Assembly (NCBI GenBank): GCA_964641215.1
Contig: CAZXKD010000119.1
Span: forward strand, 1 to 8,897
Source: 13-1-40CM-70-15 sp964641215
GTDB lineage: Bacteria > Gemmatimonadota > Gemmatimonadetes > Gemmatimonadales > GWC2-71-9
DNA length: 8,897 nt
Direction: 5' to 3'
In this document: in pieces, positions 1-6,482 of the stretch
Layout: the number at the start of each line of letters is the position of its first letter
Position numbering within the stretch: the first letter of the stretch is position 1
Notes under the pieces: model-generated
The model's database searches: none
What the model saw: only the letters and a program-made list of their open reading frames with translations
Told to the model about the DNA's origin: nothing
Translations under genes and position numbers: made by a program

Positions 1-1265
1 CGGGGCTGTTCACGGGACCGCTGTACACCATCTACAAGGCGCTGTCCGCGATCGCCATCGCCGCCCGACTCGAGCGGGAGCGCGGCCGCCCCGTGGTCCC
101 CGTCTTCTGGGTGGCCGGGGACGACCACGACTTCGCCGAAGCCAATCACGCCGCGTTCCTGAACGGCGGCGGCGACCCGGCGCGGATCGTGCTGCGCGAG
201 CGCCCGCCGGACGCCCCCCAGCTTCCCCTGTGGCGCGAGCGCTGCTCGCAGGACGTCCTCGCCGCCCTGGACCAGCTCCGGGCCGGCACACCGGAGACCG
301 AGTTCAAGGCCGCCGTGCTCGCCTGGCTCGCCGCCGCCTACCGCCCCGACGCCTCCCTCGCCGACGCCTTCGCCGACGCGCTGCACGCCCTCCTGGGAGC
401 GAGGGGGCTCGCAGTCTTCAAGTTCCACGATCCGGCGGCCAAGCGCGCGGCCGCGCCGCTCATTCTCAAGGGCTTGGATCACACCCTTGCCGATGAGCTG
501 ACGCCGGTCCTCGTCGAGGCCGCCCAGGGCCGGGACCGGCTGCGCGCCGACGGCGGCGGTTTCGTGACACGCCGCAGCGGCGAGCGGTTCACGCGCGCCG
601 CGCTGGAGCGACTCGCGGCGGAGCAGCCCGAGCGGCTGTCGCCCAACGTCCTGCTGCGGCCGGTGATCGAGGCCGCCCTCTTTCCCACCGCCGCGTACGC
701 GGCGGGGCCGGCCGAGCTCGAGTATTTCCCGGAGGCGACGCCGCTGTACCGCGCGCTGGGGATCGAGGCCCAGACCCCCGTGCCGCGGTGGTCGGGGGTG
801 CTGGTCGAGGCCCGGGTGGACAAGCTGCTCGAGAAGCACGTGCCGCCGTTGACGCTCCAGGATCTGCAGGGACCGACGGGCGCGCTGGAAGGCCGACTGG
901 TGCGGGAGGCGCTGCCCGCGGATGTCACCAACACGCTGGCGGCGCTGCGGGCCGGCATCGAGGGCGATTACCGCCGGCTCGCGCAGGCCGTCGAGCGGCT
1001 GGACCCGACGCTGCTGCGCACGCTCGAATCGGCGCGCAACGCCGCGCTCGCGGGCACGCACGACCTCGAGAAGAGGCTGGTGACGAGTCTCAAACGGGCC
1101 AATGAGACCCTCGGCGGCCAGATCGCGCGCGCCCGCGCCGCGGTGTTTCCGACGGGGCAGCCGCAGGAGCGCGTGCTCACGCTCGCCTCCTTCGCGATTC
1201 GCTACGGGCCGGCCTTGCTGGACGCGCTCGGCGCCGAGGTGGCGCGGTGGGCGGACGCTTCGTAG
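1..1265 (+). CDS. bshC: Bacillithiol biosynthesis cysteine-adding enzyme BshC (5'-partial)
   Basis: BshC is the putative ligase that adds cysteine to glucosaminyl-malate in the last step of bacillithiol synthesis in the cytoplasm. The frame is open from base 3, at the left edge, to a TAG at 1263-1265, giving about 420 residues. The family is usually about 540 residues, so roughly the first 110-120 are missing. A GTG at 93 is only an internal valine, because family-like sequence runs upstream of it: GLFTGPLYTIYKA at 3-41. The strongest motif is VFWVAGDDHDFAEANH at 102-149, which matches the conserved (E/D)DHDFxExNH block of BshC. The region of about 945-1180 is rich in Leu, Arg and Glu and fits the helical coiled-coil part that dimerises the Bacillus enzyme. 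The end, ASFAIRYGPALLDAL, resembles the usual BshC C-terminus. No bshA or bshB is visible. The next gene starts 10 bases after the stop, so cotranscription is likely. Confidence 0.93.
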   Translation, partial: GLFTGPLYTIYKALSAIAIAARLERERGRPVVPVFWVAGDDHDFAEANHAAFLNGGGDPARIVLRERPPDAPQLPLWRERCSQDVLAALDQLRAGTPETEFKAAVLAWLAAAYRPDASLADAFADALHALLGARGLAVFKFHDPAAKRAAAPLILKGLDHTLADELTPVLVEAAQGRDRLRADGGGFVTRRSGERFTRAALERLAAEQPERLSPNVLLRPVIEAALFPTAAYAAGPAELEYFPEATPLYRALGIEAQTPVPRWSGVLVEARVDKLLEKHVPPLTLQDLQGPTGALEGRLVREALPADVTNTLAALRAGIEGDYRRLAQAVERLDPTLLRTLESARNAALAGTHDLEKRLVTSLKRANETLGGQIARARAAVFPTGQPQERVLTLASFAIRYGPALLDALGAEVARWADAS

Positions 1266-1275
1266 AATCCACCGC

Positions 1276-1560
1276 ATGACGATTCTCGGGCTCATCCTCG
1301 TCGTGGCGCTGATGATTCCCATCATCGCGATCCTCGTCGACTCGCCGCTGGGCCGCTCGATCGCCCGTCGTCTGGAGGGGCGGAGCAGCGTGGCGGGCGA
1401 GGGAGACGGCGGCGGCGGGAACCTCCGGGACTTGCAGCGCAAGGTCGATGTGCTGGAGGGCGAGGTGGAGGAGCTGAACCGCTCGCTCACGGCCACGCGC
1501 GAGGAGCTGCAATTCGTCCAGCGGCTCCTGGAAAAGCCCAAGCGACCGCCGACCCCCTGA
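1276..1560 (+). CDS. Small single-pass membrane protein with cytoplasmic coiled coil (hypothetical)
   Basis: This 94-aa protein is not recognised as a named family. The ATG at 1276 is chosen because a hydrophobic helix begins directly after it (residues 2-21, ILGLILVVALMIPIIAILV). The same frame is open upstream but lies inside bshC. After the helix come basic residues (R27, R31, R32, R36), predicting a cytoplasmic C-terminus by the positive-inside rule. A flexible Gly-rich linker follows (about 41-48). The coiled coil spans about residues 50-87: L53, V57, L60, V64, L67, L71, T74, L78, V81 and L85 follow strict 4-3 spacing. The tail is basic and Pro-rich. The layout resembles PspB-type envelope-stress proteins, but only in architecture, so no function is assigned. 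No clear Shine-Dalgarno precedes it, and it starts 10 bases after bshC, so it probably depends on bshC transcription and translation. Confidence 0.72.
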   Translation: MTILGLILVVALMIPIIAILVDSPLGRSIARRLEGRSSVAGEGDGGGGNLRDLQRKVDVLEGEVEELNRSLTATREELQFVQRLLEKPKRPPTP

Positions 1561-1595
1561 CCGTGGCCCGCGAGGACCGTCCAGCCTCCGGGGGT

Positions 1596-1615
1596 GGGGG
1601 GGGGGGGGGGGGGGG
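1596..1615. repeat. Homopolymer run of 20 G
   Basis: Twenty consecutive G follow GGGGGT at 1590-1595, then the sequence switches directly to a C-rich tract. A run this long beside an N gap is typical of poly-G read artefacts or failed assembly at high GC. A natural phase-variable tract is less likely because tracts of this length would be very unstable. Confidence 0.9.
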
Positions 1616-1748
1616 CCCCCCGCCCGCCCCCCCCGCCCGCGCCCCCCCCCCCGCCCCGCCTCCCGCCGCTGCCCCGGGGGGGTACGCGCCCCACCACGGC
1701 CCACCCGCGCTCCGCCCCCGCCGCCCCCGCCCGCCCCCCCCACACCCC

Positions 1749-1758
1749 NNNNNNNNNN
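1749..1758. other. Assembly gap of 10 N
   Basis: Ten unknown bases join a C-rich contig end to ordinary coding-like sequence. A fixed run of ten N is a common scaffolding placeholder, so the true gap may be longer or shorter than shown. Gene order across it (small membrane protein, then murJ) rests on the scaffolding. Confidence 0.99.
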
Positions 1759-3483
1759 GTGACGACCTTCCACCTCGTGAGTCCGAGCCGACGCATCGTC
1801 GTGCCGGTGCGCGGGGCCCGCGAGAGGGGTAGCGTAAGCCCGGCGGCGGTCCTGGCAGACGCCACCGAGCCCGCCCCGCCCGCCGGCGGCCGCGGGGGGG
1901 GCCCCGCGCCCTGGGGGGGGGGGGGGGGGGGGGGGGGAGGGCGTCACGCGGCGCTCGTCGCCGCCGGCATTCTCCTCAGCCGCGTCTTCGGCTACGTGCG
2001 TCAGCGGGTCATGGCGCACTACATCGGCAACAGCGGCGCCGCCGCCGACGCCATCGGCGCCGCCCTCAAAATCCCCAACATCATCCGCAACCTCCTGGGC
2101 GAAGGCACCCTCCTCGCCTCGTTCATCCCCGTTTATGCCGCGCTCAACGAGCGGGAGGACAAGGGCCCCGCCCGCGCCCTCGCGGGCACGATTCTGGGCC
2201 TGCTGCTCCTGGCGAGCAGCCTCCTCGCCCTCCTCGGCGTGCTGTTCGCGCCGGCGATCACCACCGCCGTGGCGGCCGGGTTCGACGAGCCGCGCCGCCG
2301 CCTCACCATCGCGCTGGTGCGGATCCTCTTTCCCATGACTGGCCTGATGGTCGTGTCCGCCTGGTGTCTCGGCGTGCTGAACACCCACCGCCGCTTCTTC
2401 CTGCCGTACGCGGCGCCGGTCGTCTGGAACGTCGTGGGGATCGCCGCGCTGGTGGCGGCGGCGACCTGGCTGGTCGGCCCGCGGCTGCCCCTCGAAGAGC
2501 AGTTGAGCCGGCTGGCCGTGGCCCTCGCCTGGGGCCTGGTGGCGGGCAGCGTCGTCCAGGTCCTCATCCAGCTGCCGGCTTGCTGGCGTGCGTTGCACGG
2601 CATCCCCCTCGGCGCCAACCCTGCCGTCTTCGGCGTACGCGACGTGCTCACGGCGTGGCTGCCGGTGGTTCTGGGGATGGGTGTCTCCCAGATCTCCGCC
2701 TTCGTGGACACGCAGCTGGGCTCCCTGGCGGGGCCCAGCGGGGTGTCCAGCCTCACCTACGCCCAGCTCATCCAACTCCTCCCCATCAGCATGTTCGGTA
2801 CCTCGGTCGCGGCCGTGTCGCTGCCCGATCTGTCGCGTGACGCTGCGGGCGCGACGCCGAACGAGCTGCTGCGCGCGCGCATCGGCGTCGCCTTTCGGCG
2901 CATCACCTTCTTCATCGTGCCGTCGTCCGTCCTCTTCGCCGCGTTCGGCCCGCAGCTCATCGCGGCGTTGTATCAGACCGGGCGCTTCACCTCCGCCGAC
3001 TCCGTCGAGGTCGGTGCGGTGCTCGCCGCCTACGGCATCGGCCTGCTGGGTCAGGCGTGCGTGAAGCTGTTTGCCTCGGGCTTCTACGCCCTGCGCGACA
3101 CCCGCACGCCGGTCAAGATCGCCGCGTTCTCGGTGGTGCTCTCCAGCGCCCTGGCCTACCTGTTCATGAAACGGTTCGGCGTGGCGGGGATCGCCCTGGG
3201 ATCGTCCATCGGTTCCTGGGTCAACGTGGTGCTGCACCTCAAGGATCTGGACGCCCGGATCGGGAAAGTGATGCGCGGGGCGGACTGGCGCGGGTTCGGG
3301 GTCGCGCTCGCCGCGGCGGCGGGAGCGGGTGGAGCCGCGCTGCTCACGGGGCGGGCCGTCGCCGGCTGGCATCCTATCCCGCTGGCGGTGGTCACCGTGG
3401 CTATCTTTGGGGTGATCTACGTCGCGTTGACCCTGGTCCTGCACCACCCAGATGCCCATCGCCTGTGGAAGCTGCTGCGCTGA
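1759..3483 (+). CDS. murJ: Lipid II flippase MurJ (MviN family), start uncertain
   Basis: MurJ flips lipid-linked peptidoglycan precursor (lipid II) across the inner membrane. Convincing homology starts at about 1942: RHAALVAAGILLSRVFG is a typical MurJ N-terminus with first membrane helix. It runs 513 residues to TGA 3481-3483, about the full family length (E. coli about 511), with many hydrophobic segments fitting the 14-helix fold. Family blocks include AADAIGAALKIPNIIRNLLGEG (about 2038-2103), with Asp and Arg at positions where E. coli MurJ needs charged residues, YQTGRFT (2971-2991) and FYALRDTRTPVKIA (3082-3123). The given start is the first in-frame GTG after the N gap. GTGs at 1777, 1801 and 1807 are equally possible; there is no ATG before the homology and no clear ribosome-binding site. 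A 25-G run inside the leader makes even the frame there doubtful. The leader part ADATEPAPPAGGR looks like a plausible genuine N-terminus. uvrC overlaps the end. Confidence 0.93.
   Translation: MTTFHLVSPSRRIVVPVRGARERGSVSPAAVLADATEPAPPAGGRGGGPAPWGGGGGGGGGRHAALVAAGILLSRVFGYVRQRVMAHYIGNSGAAADAIGAALKIPNIIRNLLGEGTLLASFIPVYAALNEREDKGPARALAGTILGLLLLASSLLALLGVLFAPAITTAVAAGFDEPRRRLTIALVRILFPMTGLMVVSAWCLGVLNTHRRFFLPYAAPVVWNVVGIAALVAAATWLVGPRLPLEEQLSRLAVALAWGLVAGSVVQVLIQLPACWRALHGIPLGANPAVFGVRDVLTAWLPVVLGMGVSQISAFVDTQLGSLAGPSGVSSLTYAQLIQLLPISMFGTSVAAVSLPDLSRDAAGATPNELLRARIGVAFRRITFFIVPSSVLFAAFGPQLIAALYQTGRFTSADSVEVGAVLAAYGIGLLGQACVKLFASGFYALRDTRTPVKIAAFSVVLSSALAYLFMKRFGVAGIALGSSIGSWVNVVLHLKDLDARIGKVMRGADWRGFGVALAAAAGAGGAALLTGRAVAGWHPIPLAVVTVAIFGVIYVALTLVLHHPDAHRLWKLLR
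1894..1937. repeat. Two G homopolymer runs (8 and 25 G) in the murJ leader
   Basis: A run of eight G at 1894-1901 and one of 25 G at 1913-1937 flank a short GC-only segment just before murJ homology begins. In the murJ frame the long run reads as polyglycine, which MurJ proteins do not have. Like the upstream run, it is best explained as a sequencing or gap-filling artefact that replaced a few real codons. Confidence 0.9.
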
Positions 3484-5276
3484 TCACCCGCAAGCTCGCC
3501 GCGCTCCCCGACCAATCGGGGGTCTATCTGTGGAAGAACGCGGCCGGCGAGGTGCTCTACATCGGCAAGGCCAAGAGTCTGCGCAGTCGCGTGCCCAGCT
3601 ACTTCGGGCCGGACGCCGCGGACAATCCGATGCACGCCGCCCTGGTCCGCCAGATCGCCGACCTCGAGACGATCATCGTCCCGAGCGAGGCTCAGGCGCT
3701 GCTGCTCGAAAACAACCTCATCAAGGAGCACAGCCCCCGCTTCAACGTGCTGCTGCGGGACGACAAGAGCTACCCGCGCATCGCCGTGACGCTGGGGGAG
3801 CCTTTTCCCCGCGTACTGGTGGTCCGGCGGGTCAACATCGAAGGCGCCCGCTACTTCGGTCCGTACACCGACGTGTACACGCTCCGCAACACCCTCAAGA
3901 TCATCCGCCGCATCTTCACGGTTCGGTCCTGTCACTACGGTCTGCCGGAGGACCACCCCGACCGGCCGTGCCTCGACTACCACATCGAGCGCTGCCGAGC
4001 CCCCTGCGTCGGGTACCAGTCGCGGGAAGACTACCGCCGCATGATTGACGACGTGCTGCTGTTTCTTGAGGGCAAGACGGTCGACGTGCGCCAGCGGCTG
4101 CGGGAGCGAATGCAGGACGCGAGCACGGGCCTCGACTTCGAGCGGGCAGCGCAGCTGCGGGACGCCATCCGCTGGCTGGAGCAGCTGGAGCAGCCCCAGA
4201 CCGTGGAGCTGGTCGGGGGAGGGGACGCCGACGCGATCGGCTTCGCGCGTGACGGCGACGACGCCTGCGGCGTCATCCTCAGGGTTCGGGGCGGCCGCGT
4301 GATCGCCCGGGAGCACCGCTTCCTCGAGCACGCCGAGCACGAGGTCGACGGGGCGATCCTGAGCGCGTTCCTGGTCCGCTATTACCTGCCGCTCGAGGCG
4401 CGGGCCCGCGCGGTGCTGCTGCCCTTCCTGCCGGACGACCTGGCGGCGTTGCAGCAGCTTGCCCCGGCCAGCGACTGGCACACACCCCAGCGGGGCACCA
4501 ACGCCAAGCTGGTCGAGCTCGCGGATCAGAACGCCCGCCACCTGCTCGAGAGCCTGCTCATCGAGGCCTTCGATATCGAGGAGCGCGCCGCCGACCCCGT
4601 GTACGCCCTGGGGCGCGACCTCGGCCTCGCGGCGGTGCCCCGGGCGTTCGTGTGCGTCGATATCTCCACCAATCAGGGCCGCGACACGGTCGGCTCGCTC
4701 GTGTGGTTCGAGGCCGGCCGACCGCGCAAGGGGGAGTACCGCCGCTTCAAGATCCGGGGGCCCGGCCAGCAGGACGACTTCGCGGCGGTGCATGAAGTGG
4801 TCACGCGATTCCTGAAGCGACGGCTCGAGGAAGGCAAAGCGGTCCCCGACCTCCTGGTGATCGACGGCGGCAAGGGCCAGCTCGGCGCCGCGCTCGACGC
4901 GGCCCGCGCCCTCGGGCAGGAGGCGCTGCCCATCGTGAGCCTGGCGAAGAAGGAAGAAGAGGTCTTCCTGCCCGGCAAGTCCGAGAGTCTGCGGCTATCG
5001 CGGCGCAGCTCGTCGCTCAAGCTGCTGCAGCGCGCGCGCGACGAAGCCCATCGCTTCGCGGTCAGCTACAGTCGGCGGCGGCGCGCGCAGCGTACCATCA
5101 CGTCCGAGCTGCTCACTATCCCCGGGATCGGCCCGAGCCGGCGCCGGTCGCTGCTCGAGCGGTTCGGCTCGCTCGCCGGCGTGAAGACGGCGAGCAGCGC
5201 CGAGATCGCGGCCCTCCCTGGCTTCGGGGCCCGGCTCGCCGAGCGTATCCTCGAGACCCTGAACGCCCGCAGATGA
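3465..5276 (+). CDS. uvrC: Excinuclease ABC subunit C (UvrC)
   Basis: UvrC makes both incisions in nucleotide excision repair after UvrA and UvrB have located damage. The GTG at 3465 gives 603 residues, normal for the family, with GVYLW at the usual distance from the start; it overlaps murJ by 19 bases. The longer open frame to 3057 is only murJ in another frame. Domains in order: GIY-YIG nuclease (about 15-95) with Y21, YIG 32-34, R42 and the metal-binding glutamate E82 in LLLENNLIK; cysteines C156, C169, C177 and C181, matching the [4Fe-4S] ligands reported for E. coli UvrC; UVR helix pair for UvrB binding (about 206-245, LDFERAAQLRD); RNase H-like 5' nuclease with D399 (VDIS), D467 (VIDGGKGQL) and H529 (RDEAHRF); and C-terminal tandem helix-hairpin-helix (about 548-600, IPGIGPSRRRSLL and LPGFGARLAERIL). 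All key residues are present. Its stop overlaps the next start by ATGA. Confidence 0.97.
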   Translation: MEAAALITRKLAALPDQSGVYLWKNAAGEVLYIGKAKSLRSRVPSYFGPDAADNPMHAALVRQIADLETIIVPSEAQALLLENNLIKEHSPRFNVLLRDDKSYPRIAVTLGEPFPRVLVVRRVNIEGARYFGPYTDVYTLRNTLKIIRRIFTVRSCHYGLPEDHPDRPCLDYHIERCRAPCVGYQSREDYRRMIDDVLLFLEGKTVDVRQRLRERMQDASTGLDFERAAQLRDAIRWLEQLEQPQTVELVGGGDADAIGFARDGDDACGVILRVRGGRVIAREHRFLEHAEHEVDGAILSAFLVRYYLPLEARARAVLLPFLPDDLAALQQLAPASDWHTPQRGTNAKLVELADQNARHLLESLLIEAFDIEERAADPVYALGRDLGLAAVPRAFVCVDISTNQGRDTVGSLVWFEAGRPRKGEYRRFKIRGPGQQDDFAAVHEVVTRFLKRRLEEGKAVPDLLVIDGGKGQLGAALDAARALGQEALPIVSLAKKEEEVFLPGKSESLRLSRRSSSLKLLQRARDEAHRFAVSYSRRRRAQRTITSELLTIPGIGPSRRRSLLERFGSLAGVKTASSAEIAALPGFGARLAERILETLNARR

Positions 5277-6457
5277 GCCTCCCCCCCCCCCCCCCCCCTC
5301 CACCCCCCCCCTGGACGCTCGAGTGCTCCGGCTGTGGGCGGACCCGCGGCGCCGATGGCCTGCCCGGCGTCTGCGAGGCCTGCGGCCAGCCGTACCTGGT
5401 GCGCTACGCGGCCGCGCCGTCGCCTGAAGCCAAGCGCCTGCTGCGCGACCGGCGCCGCACCATGTGGCGCTACCGGGAGTGGCTGCCGCTCGCCGACGGC
5501 GAGGAGCCCGTGACCCTCGGGGAAGGGGGAACGCCGCTGCTGCGGGTGGACCGCATCGCGGCGCGGTACGGCTTCCAGGAGCTCCTCGTCAAGGAGGAGG
5601 GCACCAACCCGACCGGCTCCTTCAAGGCGCGCGGGCTCGCGGCTGCGGTGACCCGGGCTGTGCGCGCGGGGGCGACCCGCTTCGTGGTCCCCACGGCCGG
5701 GAACGCCGGCATCGCGCTGGCCGCCTACGCCGCGCGCGCGGGGGTCAGCGCCCGGGTGTACGCGCCGGCCAGCACGCCACCTACCCTCCTCTCCCAGATC
5801 CGCAGCTTCGGGGCGGAGCTAGTGTTGCTCGACGGCCACATCGGAGACTGCGGCACGGCGGCGCGCGGCTACGCCGCCGATTCCGGGGCGATCGACATGT
5901 CGACCCTCCGGGAGCCCTACCGCATCGAAGGCAAGAAAACGCTCGGGCTCGAGCTCGCGGAACAAGGGAACTGGACCCTGCCCGATGTGATCGTGTATCC
6001 GACCGGCGGGGGAACCGGACTGATCGGGATGTGGAAGGCGTTTCAGGAGCTGCGCGCCGCCAGCTGGCTCCAAGGTGCCGGCGCCATGCCGCGGATGTAT
6101 GGCGTGCAGGCGAGCGGTTGCGCGCCCGTCGTGAAGGCGTTCGAGGAGCAGGCCGAGCATTGCACCCCGTGGCCGGATCCGTCGACGGTGGCGTCGGGAT
6201 TACGGGTCCCTGGGCCGTTCGGCGACCGGCTGATGCTGCGCGCCTTGCGCGAGAGCGGCGGTGGCGCCGTGGCAGTCAGCGACGCCGCGCTCGTCGCCGC
6301 CGCGCGCGAGCTCCAGACGACCGAAGGGATCGACGCGGCGCCGGAAGGAGGAGCGGCCCTCGCCGCCGCCGTCGAGCTCAAGCGGCGCGGCGCAGTAGGC
6401 GCGAGCGACCGCGTGGTGTTGTTCAACACCGGGGCCGGGTGGCTCTACCGGGGCTAA
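5273..6457 (+). CDS. Threonine synthase-like PLP-dependent enzyme (fold type II) with N-terminal zinc ribbon
   Basis: This 394-aa protein resembles threonine synthase, which converts O-phosphohomoserine to threonine with pyridoxal phosphate. The start is ATG 5273, overlapping the uvrC TGA as ATGA, which suggests translational coupling. Residues 18-37 form a CxxC-x12-CxxC zinc ribbon (C18, C21, C34, C37), seen in many bacterial and archaeal threonine synthases. LGEGGTPLL (about 82-90) precedes GTNPTGSFKARG, where K118 should bind PLP. PTGGGTG (243-249) is the phosphate-binding glycine loop, and NTGAG (385-389) lies near the C-terminus. One deviation is T141-A-G-N-A-G146 where canonical enzymes have a GNT(S/A)AS-type loop. 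The specificity may therefore differ, and I withhold the symbol thrC. Residues 4-13 are ten prolines from a C-rich tract that is probably an artefact. No other threonine-pathway gene is visible. A cysteate synthase-like or other type II activity is the alternative. Confidence 0.85.
   Translation: MSLPPPPPPPPPPWTLECSGCGRTRGADGLPGVCEACGQPYLVRYAAAPSPEAKRLLRDRRRTMWRYREWLPLADGEEPVTLGEGGTPLLRVDRIAARYGFQELLVKEEGTNPTGSFKARGLAAAVTRAVRAGATRFVVPTAGNAGIALAAYAARAGVSARVYAPASTPPTLLSQIRSFGAELVLLDGHIGDCGTAARGYAADSGAIDMSTLREPYRIEGKKTLGLELAEQGNWTLPDVIVYPTGGGTGLIGMWKAFQELRAASWLQGAGAMPRMYGVQASGCAPVVKAFEEQAEHCTPWPDPSTVASGLRVPGPFGDRLMLRALRESGGGAVAVSDAALVAAARELQTTEGIDAAPEGGAALAAAVELKRRGAVGASDRVVLFNTGAGWLYRG
5281..5311. 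repeat. Poly-C tract (18 C, TCCA, 9 C) at the start of the PLP enzyme
   Basis: The tract begins eight bases after the A of the ATG and encodes ten consecutive prolines (residues 4-13) before the zinc ribbon. The frame stays intact through it. It is the reverse-strand counterpart of the G runs near murJ and so probably has the same technical cause, although a low-complexity natural N-terminus cannot be excluded from sequence alone. Confidence 0.85.
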
Positions 6458-6463
6458 CCCGTT

Positions 6464-6469
6464 TATATT
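6464..6469 (+). promoter_or_regulatory. Possible -10 element (TATATT) upstream of larC
   Basis: The 25-base gap between the PLP enzyme and larC contains GTTTATATTGG, a marked AT island in otherwise very GC-rich sequence. TATATT matches five of six bases of the TATAAT consensus. No good -35 box lies about 17 bases upstream (that position reads GGCTCT). If real, transcription would start within about ten bases of the larC ATG at 6483, giving a leaderless or nearly leaderless message, consistent with the lack of a ribosome-binding site. This is an inference. Confidence 0.35.
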
Positions 6470-6482
6470 GGGCGACTTGCCG

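Larger units (their letters stand above)
1561..1758. other. Low-complexity junction, probably assembly artefact, with no supportable gene
   Basis: About 30 ordinary-looking bases follow the stop of the small membrane protein, including a GTG at 1563 without a ribosome-binding site. The sequence then collapses into G runs and an almost pure C/G stretch, followed by unknown bases. Open frames through it encode only Gly, Pro and Ala repeats and one crosses the N run, so none is accepted. The true sequence between the small protein and murJ is unknown here, and a gene could be missing. Confidence 0.8.

Noticed and set aside
1594..1758. Extension of murJ upstream to 1594
   Set aside because: The reading runs through the N gap and a C-rich artefact, so the upstream codons have no support.
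1563..1832. A + strand frame starting GTG 1563
   Set aside because: It consists mostly of Gly and Pro from the homopolymer runs and passes through unknown bases. Only the first ten codons could be real.
1596..1937. G runs as G-quadruplex or phase-variation elements controlling murJ
   Set aside because: Runs of 20-25 G next to an N gap fit read artefacts better, and murJ is normally essential, so on/off switching is unlikely.
1177..3459. A 760-codon open frame on the minus strand
   Set aside because: It is antisense to bshC, the small membrane protein and murJ, crosses the N gap and encodes low-complexity Arg/Gly/Glu-rich sequence without a recognisable domain. Long antisense frames are expected at this GC content.
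3417..4793. A 458-codon minus-strand frame opposite uvrC
   Set aside because: uvrC on the + strand is complete with all catalytic residues, and the antisense product has no family resemblance.
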